Assembly: GCA_905250075.1 (NCBI GenBank)
Contig: CAJNOP010000668.1
Coordinates: 38,290 to 102,289 of the forward strand
DNA: 64,000 nucleotides
Direction of reading: 5' to 3'
Source of the DNA: Rotaria sp. Silwood1
Lineage: Eukaryota > Rotifera > Eurotatoria > Philodinida > Philodinidae
The stretch's first letter is position 1, and each line of letters begins with the position of its first letter. Position numbers and translations under genes: made by a program. Positions 25,687 to 34,850 of this stretch are shown in pieces. The notes under the pieces were generated by a model, which made no database searches, was not told the origin of the DNA, and saw nothing but the letters and a program-made list of their open reading frames with translations.

Positions 25687-26282
25687 ACAAATAAACAGAT
25701 TTCTTACTGAACAGAAGAACATCATTGTTTTTAATCTTTATCGTGCAATACACTTGATCGTTGTGGATTAGACAAAATGAACACTAGTTATTTTTTCTTT
25801 TGTCATGTAATGCGACTACTCTCAAGTACTATCTATAAAAAAAAATATAGAAATTCACCCAGACATGAGAAGTAAAGTTCTAAGGAACTTCGATAATTAC
25901 TCATATATCATAAAGAACTTTCCAAGTAATTTTGAAAATTCGGCCGTGGATGTGTGAGTGCCGTGGTGAGATATAGGTGTGCATGCGGATGTGGGTGTGA
26001 GTGTGAGTTTTGTTCACTTCTTCAACAATACATTCACACCCAGCCACACTCACATCCATATCCACACCCATATAAATTTATGCTCACCATACCTATTTCA
26101 GATGCAATACTTCTGCCAAGATGTAAATGGTCATGTTTTCATTTATCTCACACAGATTCTTTGACATGTATTATAAACAACGAAAAATCACTCAAAACAC
26201 GAAAAGAAAAACAAAGAAGACGTCGAAGATTATGACATTTGTTTTGTTAAGAAAGATGAAGTTTTCTCGTACACACAAAGCA
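25687..26282. other. Intergenic between F-box-like and dehydratase genes
   Basis: The two genes converge here. The stretch is mostly fold-back element 8 and its flanks; open frames at 25954 and 25979 are shadows of that repeat. Confidence 0.5.
25945..26070. repeat. Fold-back element 8 (TGTGGG-like arms)
   Basis: The left arm carries GGATGTGTGAGTG and GGATGTGGGTGTGAGTGTGAG; the right arm carries CATTCACACCCAGCCACACTC and CCATATCCACACCC. Core CTTCTTC. It ends about 210 nt past the stop of the bacterial-type dehydratase gene. Confidence 0.9.
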
Positions 26283-27386
26283 TTATTCGATCACGACGAC
26301 AGCTGATCCAAGTACGTCCATCTTCGGCTTGATCCCAAGTCCCGGTGCAGTCGACGCCGCCATACGCCCATTCACTCGTCTCGGCGCACCGTCGGCAGTG
26401 CTGACAGTGACATAGCTATTGAAGTCCGTCGTGGTGAACAAGAATTCTGGAGGCGTACTATGGGCCAGATGAGCAATCGCGCTAGTGATGATGTCAGAAC
26501 CCCATGAGTCTTCTAAAGTCATCGCAATACCCATACTGATGCATAAATCTCTGGCTTGCCGAGTCTTGGTCAGTCCACCAAGCTTGCTGATTTTCAAGTT
26601 GACCACATCCATGGCCAAGTCTGCCTTGGCACGCAACAAGATTTGCAGGTCATCGATATTTTCATCGAGCACGAACGGATGCTCACACTGCCGGCGGACC
26701 GCAAGGCATTCCTCATAGGTGAGACAAGGTTGCTCGATGTAGACGTCAATGTCACGCACAGCCTTGGCCACACGCACTGCGTCATGTTGCAACCAACCCG
26801 TGTTGGCATCAGCAACGAGACGCTCTCCAGATTGCATCTCAGCAGCAACCGCACGTATCCGAGCGATGTCTACGTCGGGATCACCACCTACCTTCAACTG
26901 AAAACGGTGATATCCCTCCGAACGATACATTGCCACTTTCTGAGCCATTTGCTCGGGAGATTCTTGCGAGATAGCACGATAGAGGGGTACATCATCACCG
27001 TATCGACCACCCATCAAAACACAAACAGGCTGACCGGTCGCTTGTCCAAGAATGTCCCAACAGGCAATGTCAATCCCACTCTTGACGTATGGATGCCCCT
27101 TCAGGACGGCATCCATTTTCCGATTGAGTTTTCCAAGCTGAAGCGGATCTTCACCAATCAAATGTGGTCCAAGCTCGCGAAGTCCTGCACGTACACCATC
27201 CGCATAGGCCGGAAGATAGAATGGACCGAGAGGGCAGACCTCCCCGAATCCAACGATACCAGTATCAGTTACCACTTGGATAACAGTGCTGTCGAAGATA
27301 GTAACAGACTTTCCTCCGCTCCATTTGTAAGTAGTCTCATGCAGGGGAAGTTCAACACGATATGCGCTGATGCTCTTGATTTTCAT
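26283..27386 (-). CDS. Enolase-superfamily dehydratase, cis-3-hydroxy-L-proline dehydratase-like (horizontally acquired)
   Basis: A 367-residue intronless gene, visibly much richer in G and C than everything around it. It has the muconate-lactonizing/mandelate-racemase fold: N-terminal capping domain ([17 protein letters not shown]), then the barrel with the lysine of FQLKVGG (K165), metal ligands in VADAN (D193), IEQP (E218) and VLDEN (D241), and NLKISKLGG (K265, K268). The C-terminal [11 protein letters not shown] and APGLGI are also typical. The whole protein reads like bacterial enzymes annotated as cis-3-hydroxy-L-proline dehydratase, which convert the amino acid to pyrroline-2-carboxylate; a related racemase/epimerase activity cannot be excluded. 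The frame opens 24 codons further (to 27458), but MKIKSI at 27386 is the family start and the extension is low-complexity. No inactivating change is seen. Confidence 0.88.
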   Translation of the reverse strand: MKIKSISAYRVELPLHETTYKWSGGKSVTIFDSTVIQVVTDTGIVGFGEVCPLGPFYLPAYADGVRAGLRELGPHLIGEDPLQLGKLNRKMDAVLKGHPYVKSGIDIACWDILGQATGQPVCVLMGGRYGDDVPLYRAISQESPEQMAQKVAMYRSEGYHRFQLKVGGDPDVDIARIRAVAAEMQSGERLVADANTGWLQHDAVRVAKAVRDIDVYIEQPCLTYEECLAVRRQCEHPFVLDENIDDLQILLRAKADLAMDVVNLKISKLGGLTKTRQARDLCISMGIAMTLEDSWGSDIITSAIAHLAHSTPPEFLFTTTDFNSYVTVSTADGAPRRVNGRMAASTAPGLGIKPKMDVLGSAVVVIE

Positions 27387-27402
27387 GATATTCGTGGAGA
27401 TG

Positions 27403-27445
27403 AAGTTTCTACAAAAAGCAATAAGGAAAAAGAAAAAAAAGAGAG
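27403..27445 (-). promoter_or_regulatory. Candidate 3' splice (cis or trans) acceptor upstream of the dehydratase ATG
   Basis: On the minus strand a long pyrimidine tract ends in TTTTTGTAG with AG at 27410-27409, 22 nt before the family ATG. No good 5' splice site was seen just upstream. Bdelloids are known to add spliced leaders in trans, so this may be a trans-splice site of a domesticated bacterial gene. Confidence 0.35.
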
Positions 27446-27478
27446 CATCAACCATCAAAAATATTGTTGCAGATTGGA

Positions 27479-27525
27479 AGGGTGTGGGTGTGGGTAAGTA
27501 TCGATTTCATCTACATCGACACCCT
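27479..27525. repeat. Fold-back element 9 (TGTGGG repeats)
   Basis: GGGTGTGGGTGTGGG is the purest TGTGGG run in the window. It is followed after about 15 nt by CTACATCGACACCC. It sits within 100 nt upstream of the dehydratase gene. Confidence 0.8.
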
Positions 27526-28879
27526 GGTTTTTAAACCATATTGCATTGCTAAGTATCAATATCACTGTGGAAGGAACCAATGTTCACGAATACATTCAAA
27601 TATAGACGTAACTATCGAGAGTATGGATGTTGCTAACTTCCCTGCTTCTGAAAATTTCAGCTTTTTTTGAGCAACAAAACAGAAAAATGTGTTGTTTTCC
27701 AATGGTGTAGTAGTTCGATGCCTACGAATGGAGACATTACACCCACCTCTTCAGCTTTTGAACTCTTAAGAGCTAACATATTCCCTGCTTCGGAGGTCTC
27801 ACTATGTCCCTGTTCAAATACACACATTTTCTGAAAAATACTACATCAACTCATTTCTCTCTTTGAGACAACGAATCACAGCTAGATACCTATCTCATTG
27901 GTTTCGCAACAGAACAAAAACACTGGGTTGCAGTAAATGAGCGGCTACCTGCCTAGATAAGACAATGATATATTTTTATCTCATCTTATCTATTTTTCTA
28001 TTTTATCGTATAGATTCGCTGCATACAGCTGGAGAGACAATTATGTTAACTGCATTTTATTTGCATATGTCGTGCCGAAGTTAAGGTGTGAGTATGGGAC
28101 ATGTGGGTTTGGTTGTGTTGAATGTTGGTTTGAATGTGACGGTGTACAAATCTTCTCTTCGTTCGGATCCACAAGTCACACTCACACCCACACCCACACA
28201 CTTCGACCAACCTGCCACAGTAACATTTCTGTATGTTTGATGACATTGCAAATAAAAGTAATTTAGTAACCAGCTCTCTTCGAGGGAGACAAGAGCAGAG
28301 ACTTCGATCTTGAAGCATTGGACCGCAGATATCTATCGTGGCTGAGAATCTGCTGCAGTTGTGTCATGGTGATAGAAATGAACATCTAACCTATCGCGAT
28401 GATCTATACAAAAAAGTTGCGACTGTCACGCCACTGTCGCAATGGTATTTAAAAACATGTTTCGAAATTTACTGTTGTGATTCTATTTAATTATGACTTG
28501 TTTTATTCAATAAACAAGAACATGCGCTTAATGTCGTGTCATAAAAACCGTTATCAGTTTTCTTCATGTTCAACATCATCATGCATGTACATACAGAAAC
28601 TGAAGCTTTTTTGAAAGGTTGTAAGTGCAGGTACACACCTGATTAGAACAAATGAAACAGAGAATTTTTAAGTGTCTAACAAACGTAATTTCAATGAATT
28701 AAAGTGTATACCTAAATAGTTGATATCATATCAAATAATGAACAAAAGATCAACCTCTGGTAATGAGTAATATCATATCTACCATTGGTAAAATACATTG
28801 GAAAATGACAAAAAATCGTTTTATTCAATATAAATGATAGAATAACATCGCATAATGATGAATTATTTTTCTGTTTGAG
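27526..28879. other. Intergenic with fold-back element 10
   Basis: No exon was found. 28430-28500 resembles part of the first long PLAT intron (3870-3960), suggesting a shared dispersed repeat. Confidence 0.4.
28084..28204. repeat. Fold-back element 10 (TGTGGG-like arms)
   Basis: The left arm carries GGTGTGAGTATGGG and ATGTGGGTTTGG; the right arm is CACACTCACACCCACACCC. Core AAATCTTCTCTTC matches element 6 exactly. Confidence 0.85.
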
Positions 28880-28940
28880 ATCAAACTAAAAGTTGACTGA
28901 TATTAAGATTCTTCTAGTATGATTGCTTTGCATGTATATA

Positions 28941-30626
28941 CTTAGGGCATACCAAAAGTAGTGACAGTGACACTTTATTCCCTCATAGTACGCTTAAAGA
29001 AACTTTCTTTCTATATAGTCTGATAGAGAAAAAAAGCTCTATCTTTCTATGCTATTGGATCATACTTCAACTAATATCATAATATCAAATTATCTATAAA
29101 ATCCATGTCGGCACCATATATGCTAGTTGTACTCGATCATAATTTATTTTTCAATAGTATCACTTTCTTATTATCCTCTTTATTCTTCTTCTCTCTTTCT
29201 TTTTTGTTTTCTCGTCCTCTCTGACACTTAGTCATCAATATGTATGTAAATATGTAGCGAGGGACGCATGTTTCTTTAGCTTAATGTGTATGTTAACATT
29301 GTTTGTCTCTGTTTCAGATGGATAAGGAAATTTTTCGATTTTACCTCAAAGTGCGTACTGCACTTAATATTCAACCAACAATTATTCATGATGAATTACA
29401 TACTGTTTTCGGCAATGAATCTCTTTCTTTTAGGACTGTTGCAAGATGGTCTAAATGGTTTCGTGAAGGCCGAGAAGAGATTGAAGACGAGACACGACCT
29501 GGAAGACCTATTACCGAGGCCACATCTGAAAATATTGAACAAGTCCACAGCATTATCAATGATGAACCTTATATTACAGTGAAAGAACTGCAAGCACAAA
29601 CGGATCTCAGTCATGGCACTAGTTAACGAATAATCTCCGATCATTTGAACCTTAGAAAAATTACCGCTCGTTATATACTCAAGCACCTGACTGATTCTCA
29701 ACTAGCTGAGTGAGTTTGAATATGCAAAGAAAGTCTAGCAAAATTCGAATCAGGTGCATGACGACTATGTGATGTGGCAACAGGTGACGCGTCTTGGTTC
29801 TAACATATACAGATTGGCCGAAAATCATCAAATTGTGCATGGGTTACAAGAAGTGATCCGCCATCTACAGTGATTCGACGTAGTCATTTTTCTCCGAAAA
29901 CCTTATTTAGCATCTACTTTAAATCAACTGGTCCTGTTTTAATTCATAATGTGAAACGCGAGGAAACTATCGGTCATCAATATTACAATGATTATTGTTT
30001 AATATCACTCATTAAAACATCAGGAAGCAAAGATCTTCATGTGGGGTTCAAGGTATTAAACGTCATTATGATAACGGGCGACCACATATTCATCAAGATG
30101 TGTCAAATTATCTCAAATCTGAAGGTATTACAATAATTTCATACGTACCTAATTCCCCTGATTTATCATCATGTGATTTTTGATTATTCGACTTGATCAA
30201 ACAAAATCTGACCGATCAAAACAATTCAGAATCGTTGTATCGTGCTGTATTCAACTTCATAAACTTTTTAAACAAAGAAGAATATAGAAAAACATTCGAT
30301 AAATGGATTCAACGGATGCAATTATGTGTGGATAACAACGGCGATTACTTCGAACACTTGATGAAATAAAAACTTGAAAAGAATAAAGAGGATAATAAGA
30401 AGATGATACTATTGAAAAATAAATTATGATCGAGTACAACTAGCATATATGGTGCCGACATGGATTTTATAGATAATTTGATATTATGATATTAGTTGAA
30501 GTATGATCCAATAGCATAGAAAGATAGAGCTTTTTTTTCTCTATCAGACTATATAGAAAGAAAGTTTCTTTAAGCGTACTATGAGGGAATAAAGTGTCAC
30601 TGTCACTACTTTTGGTATGCCCTGAG
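28941..30626 (+). mobile_element. Mariner-type DNA transposon with long terminal inverted repeats
   Basis: The element is 1,686 bp and flanked by TA on both sides (28939-28940 and 30627-30628). The ends read CTTAGGGCATACC and, inverted, CTCAGGGCATACC. The inverted repeats run about 247 bp (28941-29187 and 30379-30626) and are almost identical by eye, far longer than the roughly 30 bp usual for mariner. The element lies inside zinc-finger copy A. Confidence 0.95.
29319..30369 (+). pseudogene. Mariner transposase remnant
   Basis: The N-terminal DNA-binding part is open from the ATG (MDKEIFRFYLK, VARWSKWFREGREE, DETRPGRP) to a TAA at 29624. The reading continues in frame with further stops (LTDSQLAE-stop, ESGA-stop). 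The catalytic core is still visible: TGDASWF near 29786 for the first Asp, HYDNGRPH near 30064 for the second and PNSPDLSSCDF near 30150 for the third, with D-D34D spacing typical of mariner. At least three stops and one or two frameshifts make it inactive. The first motif has Ala where TGDE is usual. Confidence 0.92.
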
Positions 30627-31917
30627 TACATTAGTATGTCTTTTATTTTTATCATATATATTGCAAATTTTTCTTTTCAATATTTTTAGATGAAGTTTGT
30701 TGAGTAATGAAAAATTTAGCTAAGTCACTTTTTGAAATCAATTTTTCCAATAGAGATCATACAGAAAGAACATTCGAGAACACGAGTGTCTTACTTCAAG
30801 TAGGCGAATTTTTTTTCTATGAAACCGAAGTCAAATTCGTCACAATTGATTATTTCTCACATTAGACAAAAAACACGCAAAATGTAAATTTCCTTGATTA
30901 AAAAGAATTAAACGTCTTTCCATATGTACGACTATTTTTTCTTATAAACATATCATTATAATGAACAGTATTCATAAAAGCAAAAGTGTACGTAAAATTT
31001 TGACCACAGTGATGCTTGAGAATAAAATAATGTTCAATATTTAATCGAACCAATATTTGACAAAAGCTTTATGATGAGTGAAAAGAAACAGATCAGTTGG
31101 AAAAATAACTTAGTCTGTTGAGAATATATAAACAATGGAAAGATGATGGATTCTTTACAAGAATTTTCAACTATTTGGTACTATTTAAGCAGTCGATATA
31201 TCTTACATATGGTCAATTCAATCGGAGTTTATCAGCCAGAAACACACTGAATCGACCTCAAGAATCATCGAACGAAGAACTGTTTAGATTCGTAGTACTT
31301 GTCATGTCATTTGTGGATGGTCGCATATGATAAATACTATCGATTTTGGAAATCAAGAATTAATACAATATGATACAAAACGTTTTCGTCTATGGCGCCA
31401 TCATCCTGCTCAAAAAAAAGGAAAAATGTTGGCATCACATGCGAAAGAATATTGTGAAGCATGTTGGCATAGTTTATGTTTCACCTAAAAAAACAGACAG
31501 ATATTAAAGTGTATCTTAAACTGCTATTTTCAGATCTATTCATATTTTTCTTCTACTTCCGTGCGGCTACAACATATACAAATACTATTTAAAAAGTAAC
31601 ATAAATTCTTTTTTTCGTACACATCTATTCTTCTGTTTTTGTACAACATGGTTTATTTATTTTTACCAGTATTTTTTTGTTATATGATTGAATTGCACAT
31701 TGATTATTCATATCGAACTGAATAGTTTTAATTTTAATTGCTTTTGCTTGTTGGACAAAAATTAAATAAACTTCGAAAATTAGTTAAAAAAACAAACCTA
31801 TTCAACAAATCAATTTTTCCAGATTTCAAATTTTATACTGTGTTGGTCTTGAGAATGACGCATCGTCAGATGCTTGTTGAAATTTCTATGCAATATAAGG
31901 TTTTTTCGATCTTTGAT

Positions 31918-31995
31918 ATGATATTTCGTTCTTTCATTGTCATGTCTACCTGTTTCAAATATAACGATCTCTCACACATATTCATTTATTATTAA
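31918..31995 (+). pseudogene. Decayed copy of the small secreted-protein gene
   Basis: A 25-codon reading starts ATGATATTTCG and contains STCFKYN, the same string as the intact gene at 39092, then ends early. It has the same order and orientation between the zinc-finger gene and tRNA-Arg as in copy B. Confidence 0.6.
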
Positions 31996-32239
31996 AACAA
32001 ATAATTCTTTATTGCATTAAAGTTAAAAAAAAACTTATCTTCGATGCTATGAATAACTAATTCAATTTATTAATCTATGAGATCATGCGTGCAACTAGAT
32101 ACATTATTCAACTATGTTCTTTGACAATGATGAAAGTTTGAGCATCGGCTTCTTTTTCTCACAAGTTCTCATTTATGAATTTTCGTTATCAACAAGATCA
32201 AAATAAATAAGAGAACACAAAAGAAACAAAATTTTGAAA

Positions 32240-32420
32240 TACCCACGCCGGTTTCTTATTCACAAATAAGATCAGCATTTGTCTTACCTATACTTACTAT
32301 TTCTATATAATAATGTGATTATAAGTGAATAGTTATAGGGACTCGAACCCGGAATCTTCGGATGACTCTCATCATATTAAATTTAGGAGTCCGATGCCTT
32401 ATCCATTAGGCCACGTGAGC
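32240..32420 (-). tRNA. tRNA-Arg(CCU) split by an 86-bp insertion in the T arm (probably a pseudogene)
   Basis: Read on the minus strand from 32420: acceptor GCTCACG, D arm GGCCTAATGGATAAGGC, anticodon stem TCGGA/TCCGA with loop CTCCTAA (anticodon CCT) and an intron of about 20 nt after the anticodon. T arm CCGGGTTCGAGTCCC follows, but the sequence then leaves the tRNA for about 86 nt (32337-32252). The missing CCGGCGTGGGT end is found at 32251-32241. The acceptor halves still pair across the insertion (with wobble pairs). The insertion has imperfect inverted ends (CTTATTCAC / GTGAATAG). Confidence 0.85.
32252..32337. mobile_element. Small insertion inside tRNA-Arg, MITE-like
   Basis: 86 nt are absent from the paralogous tRNA at 39838-39931. 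The ends carry short imperfect inverted repeats, and GG at the left junction may be a 2-bp target duplication. Too short to code. Confidence 0.6.
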
Positions 32421-32485
32421 TAGTCTCTTCAGGCTTCCACTATAGACTCAAATAGAATTCATCTTTCTATCCAATTAATGAAATA

Positions 32486-33367
32486 CAGTAAAACTTCTCT
32501 AATGTGAACACCGTCGGGCCCAACCAAAATCGTTCAGATTAACAGGGCGATCACTTAAGAGGGTTCCAGCAAAAAGAAATCAATACGTAAATTCCAGTAC
32601 TCGTTACATCTTTTCGAGTATTTTTTATTTGATTCACTAGTTTTTTTTACTATTTTCAAGAGATTACATATTATTATGCTTTAAAATTGCCTGATTGTTC
32701 ACCAAGTTCTTCAGCAACTTTTCTTGCATATTCTTGTAATAATGAAACAGATATAGGAATATTTTTGTTCTTTGTGCAACAAACCATTCATAAACAGTAT
32801 CATTAATTGTTTGACTAAAATCATCTTTCAGCTTTCGTTTCCTTTTTTTTGTTTTGATTTGTTTCATAATCATTAATATATTCGTTTTTTTCTTTTGAGA
32901 ATGTTTGAAACAGCACTGAGGGACTCTTGGAACTTGTCTTTTGTTTCACGATGAGATAAGCCACGTTCTTTTTCTTTTATGAGATTTATCTTTTGTTCTA
33001 GATCAAGTGTATTTCGCGATGTCATAGCTAATATTAAGATGTAATGCAGCTAACAAAAATCATAAATAACATTTTTTCTTTTTTTTCTCTGTTCTCTCTG
33101 TTGAATTACGGATCCAATGAGATGAGCAATAATAGCCTCCGTATAACTATAAAAATGATTTAATTACATAGCACCCTCTATTTTTGTTCATAATAATGAC
33201 AGTGAGATATATAGTCGGGACCAGAAAAAAGCGTTCACATTCTGAATGACGGGGTGATCATATAGGAGGGGGCAAAAACCAGCAAAATTCGCTCGGTGGG
33301 ACTGGAGGGTGTTCGGTATAACAGGTTGATCACACAAGAGGGGTGTTCACTAACAGAAGTTTTATTG
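32486..33367 (-). mobile_element. Internally deleted pogo/Tigger-type element
   Basis: 882 bp flanked by TA on each side. Terminal inverted repeats are CAGTAAAACTTCTCTAATG/TGAACACC on the left and CAATAAAACTTCTGTTAGTG/AACACC on the right (inverted). Sub-terminal copies of 'GTTC...GATCA...AGAGGG' occur inside both ends. Confidence 0.85.
32640..33032 (-). pseudogene. Pogo transposase N-terminal fragment
   Basis: From ATG at about 33024 on the minus strand: MTSRNTLDLEQKINLIKEKE, then GLSHRETKDKFQESLSAVS, a psq/CENP-B-like helix-turn-helix. After a frame change in a poly-A run comes KLKDDFSQTINDTVYEWF, then AQRTK and, after another frame change, IPISVSLLQEYARKVAEELG. This is the CENP-B-type second DNA-binding module. 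The catalytic domain is missing. Confidence 0.75.
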
Positions 33368-33458
33368 TATATCTAATTAGTATCCTTCATTTCTGAAGGC
33401 TTCAATCCTCTAGCTATAACTAATGGTGAAATATATGGACAAAATTAAAATGCATAAA

Positions 33459-33871
33459 AGGGTGTTCCATAATAACTGAGAATAAATTGTTAATGATATT
33501 TTTCATACTAGATATAGAGAGCTAGAAATTTTATTACATATATATCTAATTAAAGGTATTTAATTTCTGAAATTTTCAGCTTTGTAGCTATAACTATCGG
33601 TAAAAAACATTGACAAGATTGAAATAGACAAAGTCTCGTACTTGTTTTTTGCATTTTATTGTGACAGCGAAAATAATTCAAAAATCTAGTATGAATATTC
33701 AAGTATTTCAATCTTATCGATGTATCCCACCGCTACTTATAGATAGAGAATCAAAACTTTCACAAATAAAAGATGTTGATTGGATTTATATGTGACAAAA
33801 ATTTCGGCTCTCTACATCGAGTACAAAAACATCATTAACAATGCATCATTAGTTATTATACGGCACCCTTC
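33459..33871. repeat. Fold-back element with ~165-bp arms
   Basis: The left arm starts AAGGGTGTTCCATAATAACT at about 33460. The right arm, inverted from about 33871, starts AAGGGTGCCGTATAATAACT. Both continue through ATTGTTAATGAT, TAGAGAG, ACATATA and GATTGAAATA. A partial extra copy of the inner arm lies at 33368-33455, directly after the pogo element. Confidence 0.75.
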
Positions 33872-34509
33872 ATGTTCCCTGCGTGACAGTTGAACCTCGC
33901 ATCATCTGCTTATGGGACGAATGCACTAGTATTATGCAATAAAGAAATGTTCCTCTGGTTCGTCTCACATCATCACTTCATGTATATAACCAAACAACAT
34001 CGAACTTTACCAACATTATCAGACCATTTTTCTGTTATCTTTAATCGAGCATGAAGAAAAATTTCTTAAAGCATTCTCATACGAAATAGGGTGAGCAGTT
34101 ATGACTTAGTTCCAATTTTGTGATACTTTCTTTTCATTAAGCAAAACAATCTTTCCAATTTGAGAACTGTCAAATAAATTTTTGATGATTCAATATCATA
34201 TCTTAAATCTTAGATATTTGAAGAAAGCCATCGAAATACATAAAAATTTTTAAATGTTCTACTTGAATCAATACAAAATTGGCGGGTAAAACGTTTTTGC
34301 AACTTAATTCTAGAACTCGATATGAAAAGAAAACAATGGCATAATCTTCAATTTGATCAATCTACAATTTCATGCATTTTCATTTTGGGTTTTCAAGGAA
34401 AATAAAGCTCAATCAGTTTTTTATTGAAAATTTATGTGAACAATAATTGCTAATATTTCTTGATTATAATTTTGTGTCTTCAATGCATATAAATAACAAT
34501 CATTAAAAT
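33872..34509. other. Intergenic, no gene seen
   Basis: AT-rich, no supported exon or repeat. Confidence 0.4.
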
Positions 34510-34516
34510 ATCTACA

Positions 34517-34850
34517 GAATGTCAATACGAATGGACATCAACACGTCGCAGATCAATATTTCAAGCTGAAATATCTGAAATCAATACATACGATGTTTTA
34601 TTTGTATATATATATTTAAACAAAAATGTCACAATATTTGCCGTAGAAATCTTTAACCATTATGATATCTTAGTAAGACGATTCGTATTAGGGAAAATGT
34701 ATATCGAGTCTTAATTGAGAAGTTTCATTCGATGGATACTTTCATTAAACTGATCTTCAGGAAAAAGAATATATACAATTTGCAAATGATATGAAAGATT
34801 ATCATCGACATTGATGTTGAATTAGCCAATACAGAGTTTATCATAGTTCA
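34517..34850 (+). pseudogene. Third 3CxxC zinc-finger remnant
   Basis: After TCTACAG the sequence reads ECQYEWTSTRRRSIFQAE, then ISEINTYDVLFVY. This parallels the CQHSWTSMRGRISFLISS region of the intact gene. Further on, KDYHRH followed by C and CELANTE-like readings recall its C-terminal H-x-x-x-x-C-E-x-C, with stops. It is strongly decayed. Confidence 0.45.

Larger units (their letters stand above)
28880..31487 (+). pseudogene. Broken 3CxxC zinc-finger gene, copy A
   Basis: This is a paralogue of the gene at 36321-37371. Sequence left of the mariner (about 28895-28940) resembles the exon around 37035-37075. Sequence right of it (30629-30750) closely matches 37090-37210, including the intron and the start of the third exon, but the Arg codon of DEVCRVM is now a stop (TGA). 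A block of about 570 nt without homology (30760-31326) follows. Then the C-terminal part returns (31327-31487), ending KGKMLASHAKEYCEAC...LCFT-stop. It is broken by the mariner, the stop and the second insertion. Confidence 0.85.

Noticed and set aside
26556..27497. 313-codon open frame on the plus strand opposite the dehydratase
   Set aside because: It is the antisense shadow of a GC-rich gene. The minus-strand protein has a full catalytic set, while this frame has no recognisable domain.
11948..28204. CRISPR-like array
   Set aside because: The repeated units are inverted pairs of telomere-like sequence with irregular spacing, and the genome is eukaryotic. There are no direct repeats with regular spacers.
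29303..29318. Upstream ATG of the mariner transposase (MSLFQ-)
   Set aside because: The family start is the Met at 29319. The upstream codons fall in a pyrimidine tract ending in CAG and look non-coding.
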